A stretch of DNA of 26,836 nt from CAZAQK01 sp050249355 (GTDB taxonomy: Bacteria; Pseudomonadota; Alphaproteobacteria; Rickettsiales; SXRF01), in contig JBFWQQ010000016.1 of assembly GCA_050249355.1 (NCBI GenBank), positions 1-26,836 of the forward strand, in the 5' to 3' direction. Every line of letters starts with the position of its first letter. Positions within the stretch are counted from its first letter, which is position 1. The notes beneath the pieces are model-generated. The model had not been told where the DNA came from. It ran no database searches and saw only the letters and a program-made list of their open reading frames with translations. This document shows, in pieces, positions 21,587-26,836 of this stretch. The translations under genes and the position numbers were made by a program.

Positions 21587-21832
21587 CTTTACCATTTGAG
21601 CTAAGGCGCCACAAGGTGACCGCAGATTTTAATGTGCAGATTCATGTAACTGTAACAATCTATAATCCAAAGGTTTTTTATGCCACTCCCGCTTCATGCG
21701 GGCCATAAGTTTGTTAATGCAAATAAACCCTTCCTGTCATAAAACATTCATGGAGGTTCCACCTGAAAAAGTGGTATAATAAGGCATAATTGGGAAATAT
21801 TTATATATAACAGCATATTGCCATAGGTTTCC
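21587..21832. promoter_or_regulatory. Shared divergent intergenic region with hairpin and tandem TGTAAC
   Basis: This region contains a direct tandem TGTAAC-TGTAAC at 21645-21656 and a hairpin CCCGC/GCGGG at 21688-21702 bracketed by TTATG/CATAA (21678-21682, 21704-21708). A perfect TATAAT lies at 21775-21780 and could serve the plus-strand gene, although no good -35 is found at normal spacing. AGGT/ACCT at about 21754-21764 is a short inverted repeat. No open reading frame of note is present. Confidence 0.4.
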
Positions 21833-24031
21833 ATGAAGGGGCAGCCTCCTGAACCCGATAAAAAACAGCGCCTTGAAAAGGATGCTGCCACCGCGCCTGA
21901 AAAAAGCGCGGCGATTGGTGCTGAAATAGGCTCTGGTCATGGGTCTACGCCGGGGGACAAGGTACAGCATCCAGGCGTCCACATGCCACAAGAGCTTACT
22001 GCCGAGAAATGGGAAAAAGATAAATTGCCATGGAATGCCACGCCGCAAGGGCGTTTGGCCATCCGTATGTTTTCACGCGGCGTCATGGGTGCGGCATTCT
22101 TTACTGCCGGCGGCATGCTTACCCGCAAATGGATGCACACGCCGGATAACAAGGGGCTGGGCTATGAGCACGGCTATAGCGATGGCAAATACGATGCTGC
22201 CAAGCCGCTTTTTGAACAAGACAATCCGCTGAAATTTATTGCCAAGCTGATCGATACGGTGGCAGGCAAACCCATTGAGTTCACGGTGCGAACCATCACG
22301 CAAAGCGAAGAGCTTGGCGCGCGCGCGGTTCGTTTCCGCCCGACGAAATACAAGGATGCCATGCACAGCGCATACATGAAAAAGCTTGCTACATATGATG
22401 CTGCAGTGGCATCTGGCAAGACAGGTCTGCAGCTTCCGCCGATGCCGCAATACTACCGTGGGCGTAGCCTTGGTAACGAAGCGGTATCCATCACATTCGA
22501 TTTTTTCTCGGCCAGTATCGGTGATGCGTTGGGCCGCGATATTGCGGGCTGGTTCGATCCCAATGTGAAAAAAGCATGGATAAAAGACGGGCATCTGGAT
22601 GTGTCCGAAGCGGTCAAATCCATGAACAAGTCGGCATGGCGTTATGTGAGCTATAATGGCGGCGAAGACTGGGCCGTGGCGATACCGTATGCGTACTTCA
22701 TGAAAGGCCAGCGTTCCGTCATCAATAAATTCAGTCCGGGTTGGCGCCACGATTTCGACCGTGGTCTGAATGGTGCAAGTTTCAAGACAATACCGAGTAA
22801 GACAGGCAATCCCGAGCATCCATACAGCATCGTCGGCAACTTCAATATGGAAGGCGCTTTAGATTTCCAGAATCGTTTCGTGATGTACAACGTGGGTACG
22901 CTGGCATACCGCGAAGCCTACGATTATGTGGGCCGCCGCCTGCATGGGGAGCACGCAAAACTGTACGGCGCGCCGGACGCGCCGACGCGGCCCACGCTTG
23001 CGGGCAAAGCAGCCGATGTCGGAAAATGGCTGGCTCGCTCATTCGTCAAAGGCGTCGTGTACATGACACCGGCTGTGCCGTTCTTCTGGATCACCCGCGT
23101 GCCGCAGACCAATAATCGCGGAATGTTCATCAATCCCGAAACCGGGGAAACCTTGTCGTACAAAGCGCCCGGGTTGTCGCCAAAAGGACACGAACATTAC
23201 CGCAACGTCTACGCGAATGACTTGACCACGGGTGGCGGCATGTACCCGCGCCAAACGCCAGTGTACTGGGCGAACTTTGAGGGCGATCCCAACAAGCGTT
23301 TCAATGAGCAATACGTATTTGAAAAAGGCAAATGGCTGAATGGCCGTATTCACAACCCGCCGGCGCATGATCACCCATTCAATTCCTATGCGGGACATCA
23401 TTTCAGCAGCGCCGGGCAGAAGATATTCAATAAAATCGGTGAGGCCAATTACAAACTGACACGCATGCCCGACGGCGTGATGAAACGCACAGGGGAGTGG
23501 CTGGCCGAGAAACCCAAACTAAATAAGGGCATACGTTCTGTTATCGGCCTGCGTGAAAAAGAATCGCTCACCCGCTTCAGCCATGCATTCATCAACTCAT
23601 CCGTTTCTTACACTCCGTATATGTATGTAAAAGCAGAGGCCGCCAACTTATGGGATGACGGCAAGATGGATATGGCGACGGAGCGTATGATTGACGGTGC
23701 CGCAGGATTGAACTGGGGTGAATTCAAGGCCGGTGTGGGAGAGGTGTGGCGTTCAATACTGCACAAGCCGCTAGCAGATCTCAAACGTGAAGTTATGGCG
23801 CAGCATCGGATTGAAATGGATACATCGCCGCCTGCTGCGGTAAGCTATGGTGAAGAGCAGGAGCAATTGAAGCGTGACCGTCGTCAGTCGAACTGGCGTG
23901 AACGCGTGGTGCAGGCGCATCCGGATGACCGGCCTGAGGTTGGGCGCAATGACCCGAAAAGTCATGCCGAGCGGGAAGAAATGCGTAAAGCATTAGAGAA
24001 CATGCATCCGCCGACCAATTCGATCAACTAG
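21833..24031 (+). CDS. Unrecognised 732-residue protein
   Basis: I do not recognise this large protein. The N-terminal 75 residues are hydrophilic and low in complexity. They are followed by one hydrophobic stretch (about 80-102, MFSRGVMGAAFFTAGGMLTRKW) and then a long region rich in Tyr, Trp, Gly and Lys. Further hydrophobic segments occur at about 222-245 (SITFDFFSASIGDALGRDIAGWF) and 403-422 (FVKGVVYMTPAVPFFWITRV). The C-terminal about 90 residues are very charged (EEQEQLKRDRRQSNWRERV). No signal peptide, nucleotide-binding loop or catalytic motif that I know is visible. Context suggests a partner of the divergent 495-residue gene. An AGG lies 6 bases before the ATG, a weak ribosome-binding site. 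Its stop codon overlaps the fumC stop. Confidence 0.82.
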   Translation: MKGQPPEPDKKQRLEKDAATAPEKSAAIGAEIGSGHGSTPGDKVQHPGVHMPQELTAEKWEKDKLPWNATPQGRLAIRMFSRGVMGAAFFTAGGMLTRKWMHTPDNKGLGYEHGYSDGKYDAAKPLFEQDNPLKFIAKLIDTVAGKPIEFTVRTITQSEELGARAVRFRPTKYKDAMHSAYMKKLATYDAAVASGKTGLQLPPMPQYYRGRSLGNEAVSITFDFFSASIGDALGRDIAGWFDPNVKKAWIKDGHLDVSEAVKSMNKSAWRYVSYNGGEDWAVAIPYAYFMKGQRSVINKFSPGWRHDFDRGLNGASFKTIPSKTGNPEHPYSIVGNFNMEGALDFQNRFVMYNVGTLAYREAYDYVGRRLHGEHAKLYGAPDAPTRPTLAGKAADVGKWLARSFVKGVVYMTPAVPFFWITRVPQTNNRGMFINPETGETLSYKAPGLSPKGHEHYRNVYANDLTTGGGMYPRQTPVYWANFEGDPNKRFNEQYVFEKGKWLNGRIHNPPAHDHPFNSYAGHHFSSAGQKIFNKIGEANYKLTRMPDGVMKRTGEWLAEKPKLNKGIRSVIGLREKESLTRFSHAFINSSVSYTPYMYVKAEAANLWDDGKMDMATERMIDGAAGLNWGEFKAGVGEVWRSILHKPLADLKREVMAQHRIEMDTSPPAAVSYGEEQEQLKRDRRQSNWRERVVQAHPDDRPEVGRNDPKSHAEREEMRKALENMHPPTNSIN

Positions 24032-25443
24032 TCTTTCGGCTTCACCATATCTTCAGGTTTAACCCATTGCCTGAACTGTTCTTCGGTCAGCAGGCCCAAT
24101 GTAATACCGGCCTCTTTCAACGAGGTGCCTTCCTTATGCGCCTTCTTGGCGATCTTGGCGGCGTTGTCATAGCCTATATGCGGGTTGAGCGCGGTCACCA
24201 GCATCAGCGATTCATGCATCAGCTTGTCGATGCGCTCCTTGTTGGCCTCAATGCCCACCACACAGTTATCGGTAAAGCTCATGCAGCCATCGGCAAGCAG
24301 GCGGATGGATTGCAGCACATTATAGATCATCACCGGCTTGAACACGTTCAGTTCAAAATGGCCGTTGGAACCGGCGATAGAAACGGTGGTGTGGTTGCCC
24401 ATTACCTGCGCGCACAGCATGGTCAGTGCCTCGCACTGGGTGGGGTTCACCTTGCCCGGCATGATCGAGCTACCCGGTTCGTTTTCCGGCAACGACAGTT
24501 CGCCAAAACCACAACGCGGGCCGCTGCCCAGTAAGCGGATGTCATTGGCGATCTTCATCAGCGATACTGCCAGCACGTTCAGCGCACCGGAAGCTTCCAC
24601 CAGCGCATCATGTGCGGCGAGTGCCTCGAATTTATTGGGCGCGGTGACAAATGGCAGCTTGGTATAACGGGCAACTTCTGCGGCAAATTTTTCGGCAAAC
24701 CCTTTTTGGCTGTTGATGCCGGTGCCGACCGCCGTGCCGCCTTGCGCCAGCTCATATAGCGCGGGCAGGGTGGCTTCCGCGCGGCGGATGCCATTTTGTA
24801 TCTGCTTCGCATAGCCGGAAAATTCCTGACCCAACGTCAGCGGGGTGGCATCCTGCAAATGCGTGCGGCCGATCTTGATAATGGAATCAAAGTCGTGCGC
24901 CTTTTTATCCAGGGCCTTATGTAAATGTTTCAGGGCCGGAACGAGTGTGCGCACAATTTCAGTGGCTGCCGCAATATACATGGCGGTCGGAAAGCTGTCG
25001 TTGCTGCTCTGGCCTTGGTTCACATGGTCGTTTGGGTGCACCGGTTTTTTGCTGCCCATTTCGCCGCCCATGATCTCGATGGCGCGGTTGGAGATGACCT
25101 CGTTTACGTTCATATTGGTCTGGGTGCCGCTGCCGGTCTGCCATACCACCAGCGGGAAGTTGCCATCCAGCTTGCCGTCGATGATCTCTTGTGCGGCCTG
25201 AATGATGGCGTCTGCCACTTTGGCATCCAGCCCGGCGATTTCCTTGTTCACTTTGGCTGCGCACAGCTTCAGCACGGCAAAAGCGCTGATAAGCGGCTTG
25301 GGCATGGTTTCGGTGCCGATGCGGAAATTCTGGCGCGAGCGCTGCGTCTGTGCCCCCCAATAGGTGTCGGCAGGTACTTCGATCTCGCCGAATGAATCGG
25401 TTTCTTTACGGATATTGCCGGAAGTTTTCAGTGCGGCGCTCAT
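24028..25443 (-). CDS. fumC: Class II fumarate hydratase
   Basis: FumC interconverts fumarate and malate in the TCA cycle and needs no iron-sulfur cluster. From the ATG at 25443 it has 471 residues, the usual class II length. It contains WGAQTQRSRQNF (29-40), SGTQTNMNVNEV, QSSNDSFPTA (145-154), and GRTHLQDA with catalytic-region His195. The superfamily signature GSSIMPGKVN is at 324-333, with the catalytic-loop Ser325. An upstream in-frame ATG at 25491 exists, but the ATG at 25443 has AAAGGA at good spacing and gives the standard N-terminus. The gene is transcribed toward the 732-residue gene and the two TAG stops share CTAG, leaving no room for a terminator between them. Confidence 0.96.
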   Translation of the reverse strand: MSAALKTSGNIRKETDSFGEIEVPADTYWGAQTQRSRQNFRIGTETMPKPLISAFAVLKLCAAKVNKEIAGLDAKVADAIIQAAQEIIDGKLDGNFPLVVWQTGSGTQTNMNVNEVISNRAIEIMGGEMGSKKPVHPNDHVNQGQSSNDSFPTAMYIAAATEIVRTLVPALKHLHKALDKKAHDFDSIIKIGRTHLQDATPLTLGQEFSGYAKQIQNGIRRAEATLPALYELAQGGTAVGTGINSQKGFAEKFAAEVARYTKLPFVTAPNKFEALAAHDALVEASGALNVLAVSLMKIANDIRLLGSGPRCGFGELSLPENEPGSSIMPGKVNPTQCEALTMLCAQVMGNHTTVSIAGSNGHFELNVFKPVMIYNVLQSIRLLADGCMSFTDNCVVGIEANKERIDKLMHESLMLVTALNPHIGYDNAAKIAKKAHKEGTSLKEAGITLGLLTEEQFRQWVKPEDMVKPKD

Positions 25444-25509
25444 ACGAAATCCTTTGTTGATTGTCTGAGACCTGTCTAGTGTACAATTCAAAAACTGACA
25501 ACCGCTATC

Positions 25510-25890
25510 TCAGCCGGTAGGTGGTGTCCGGTCTAACGGCTTGTGTGCTGTTGCCAGCTGCTGGCAGGCTTCTTCCAATGCCAGGCGAAATCTGTTTGCG
25601 GTGTCGCGCGCTTCCTCTGCGCATTTTCCTTCATTTCTAAGCAGGGCGTTTAATTCGACAGCCGCTGCTGATGTTCCCAAAACGCCTGTAAACAGTTCTA
25701 TTGCGCGGTCATAATATGGCTGTTGTTGCGCTATGGCATGCATCGCCCCCACATAGGCTTTGCCGGGGATATGTCCTGCGTGCCTGCCGCTTTGTGCATC
25801 TTCAGGGTATACGCCAAATTCCTTTAATACCGGATCGATCAATTCAGCGATGGTAGGTTTTTTGCTTTTGCTGGTCCATTGCCTGGCCAT
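25510..25890 (-). CDS. Unrecognised small protein between purK and fumC
   Basis: This is a 126-residue protein of unknown function. It is soluble, with no signal peptide, and probably all-helical: a basic N-terminus (MARQWTSKSKKPTIAEL), then helices around 15-25, 44-68, 70-86 and 88-115, and a short Pro-rich end. One Cys is near residue 90 and another in EEACQQL. It has a clear ribosome-binding site (AAGGA, about 7 bases before the ATG) and starts four bases after the purK stop, so it is very likely co-transcribed with purK. I found no family motif, and similarity to the other unknown proteins in the window is not evident. Confidence 0.75.
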   Translation of the reverse strand: MARQWTSKSKKPTIAELIDPVLKEFGVYPEDAQSGRHAGHIPGKAYVGAMHAIAQQQPYYDRAIELFTGVLGTSAAAVELNALLRNEGKCAEEARDTANRFRLALEEACQQLATAHKPLDRTPPTG

Positions 25891-25894
25891 ATAA

Positions 25895-26836
25895 CTATCC
25901 TTCTTTCAAAAACGTCACATGGCCCATTTTCCGGCCCGGGCGGGTTTCTTTCTTGCCGTAAAGATGCAGCTTTGCGCCCGGCATGGCAATATATTTTTCG
26001 GCATCGTTCACCTCCTCGCCGATTATGTTGAGCATTTTTGCATGACACAGCGGTGTTACATCGCCTAGCTTCAGGCCGCAGACGGCGCGGACGGCCTGCT
26101 CGAACTGGCTGGTTGTTGCGGCGTCCATCGTCCAGTGGCCGGAATTATGCGGGCGCGGCGCCAGCTCATTCACCAGCAGCTCATCACCGCACACGAACAT
26201 TTCCACCGCCAGTATGCCTACCAGCTGCAAGCCATCGGCAAGAGTGCGGGCCATGGTTTCGGCTTTATCTGCAAGCGCGTTAGAGATTGGCGCAGGATAG
26301 ATGGTCTCATGAAGTATGTGGTGCTTGTGCGTGTTGTGCACGGGCGGATAGCAGGCCATGTCGCCCGCCTCATTGCGTGCCACGATGACCGAAATCTCCA
26401 TCGAAAAATCGACGAAGCCTTCAAGAATATATTCACCATCCTTTATCTTCGGCAAGTCGCCTTCGGATTTAAGCATCCACTGTCCCTTGCCGTCATAGCC
26501 CATGGTCGCTGTCTTGAGGACGGCGGGCAGGCCGATGGTCTGGGTCACGCTGGCAAGGTCGTCCTGCGAGTAGACCGGCGCAAACGGCGCAGTACCAATA
26601 CCCAGCTTATGTAAGGTTTGCTTTTCCTTTATGCGGTGCTGGCAGGTGGCAAGTACATCAATGCCCGGTTTCAACTTGTGTTCAATAACACGCAGCGGGC
26701 CGGTCGGGATATTCTCAAACTCGTAAGTTATCACATCCACCGAATCGGCAAAAGTTTTCAGCGCGGCTTCATCATCGTAGGCGGCGCAGGTATAAGTGGT
26801 GGCTTTTTCAAATGCAGGGGAATCCTTATCGGGACA
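25895..26836 (-). CDS. purK: N5-carboxyaminoimidazole ribonucleotide synthase (5' end outside the window)
   Basis: PurK uses ATP and bicarbonate to carboxylate aminoimidazole ribonucleotide in de novo purine synthesis. It is an ATP-grasp enzyme. The frame is open to the right edge; 313 residues are visible and the N-terminal start is missing. The first visible residues are followed by AAYDDEAALKTFADSVDVITYEFENIP, a classic PurK stretch. Then come PAVLKTATMGYDGKGQWML (ATP-grasp), EGFVDFSMEISVIVAR, the PPVHNTHKHHILHETIYPA segment, and NELAPRPHNSGHWTMDA near the active site. A GTG at 26740 is internal and not the start. Its usual partner purE is expected just upstream, outside the window. Confidence 0.95.
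   Translation of the reverse strand, partial: CPDKDSPAFEKATTYTCAAYDDEAALKTFADSVDVITYEFENIPTGPLRVIEHKLKPGIDVLATCQHRIKEKQTLHKLGIGTAPFAPVYSQDDLASVTQTIGLPAVLKTATMGYDGKGQWMLKSEGDLPKIKDGEYILEGFVDFSMEISVIVARNEAGDMACYPPVHNTHKHHILHETIYPAPISNALADKAETMARTLADGLQLVGILAVEMFVCGDELLVNELAPRPHNSGHWTMDAATTSQFEQAVRAVCGLKLGDVTPLCHAKMLNIIGEEVNDAEKYIAMPGAKLHLYGKKETRPGRKMGHVTFLKEG

Noticed and set aside
21750..21779. Nine-codon leader peptide upstream of the 732-residue gene
   Set aside because: The ATG-to-TAA frame is too short to separate from chance and overlaps the candidate -10 box.
22073..22819. 248-codon minus-strand frame inside the 732-residue gene
   Set aside because: It is antisense and has no ribosome-binding site or motif. 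The plus-strand frame is longer and ends exactly at the fumC stop.
25443..25491. Extended FumC start at 25491
   Set aside because: The downstream ATG at 25443 has a properly spaced AAAGGA and yields the standard class II N-terminus.

Overview
The window looks like a chromosome segment from an alphaproteobacterium with about 50% GC. The main evidence is the continuous minus-strand series rpsB-tsf-pyrH-frr-uppS-cdsA-dxr-rseP-bamA-skp-lpxD-fabZ-lpxA-lpxI-lpxB. That order is typical of the class, and it uses LpxI (the alphaproteobacterial UDP-2,3-diacylglucosamine hydrolase) rather than LpxH. purK and fumC indicate de novo purine synthesis and a TCA cycle, so this is not an extremely reduced endosymbiont. 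I cannot assign an order or genus from sequence alone.

Layout. Positions 1-4819 hold the Raetz-pathway lipid A block (lpxB partial, lpxI, lpxA, fabZ, lpxD) and the periplasmic chaperone skp, all minus strand with gaps of a few bases or short overlaps. bamA (4857-7181) follows, then an unrecognised 266-residue gene (7308-8108) lying between bamA and rseP. rseP, dxr, cdsA, uppS, frr and pyrH fill 8219-13410, with a palindromic intergenic repeat between pyrH and frr. From 13572 to 16931 two plus-strand paralogues interrupt the usual tsf-pyrH junction. Their conserved domain carries the paired G-x2-H motifs of the TIKI/TraB/ChaN/EreA superfamily. They end at a strong bidirectional terminator facing tsf. 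tsf and rpsB (16980-18989, minus) follow; S2 has a long Lys-rich tail and rpsB has a structured leader.

From 19259 to 24031 lies an accessory block: a secreted protein with six near-identical 51-bp tandem repeats, and two large unrecognised proteins transcribed divergently from a 271-bp shared region. fumC (minus) meets the second of these tail to tail, the two sharing the tetranucleotide CTAG as overlapping stop codons. A small unknown gene and the 3' part of purK complete the window.

How it fits together. The core genes couple translation (S2, EF-Ts, RRF), UMP supply, isoprenoid and phospholipid synthesis (DXR, UppS, CdsA) and outer-membrane biogenesis (RseP, BamA, Skp, Lpx). The unusual content is the set of six unrecognised or poorly characterised genes inserted at junctions of these housekeeping genes. 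The strongest candidate for something undescribed is the tandem TIKI-like pair, in which one copy keeps both G-x2-H motifs and the other has a changed first motif, a long disordered insert and a proline-rich tail. No tRNA, rRNA, CRISPR array, transposase or phage gene was seen. No gene-free stretch exceeds about 270 bp.
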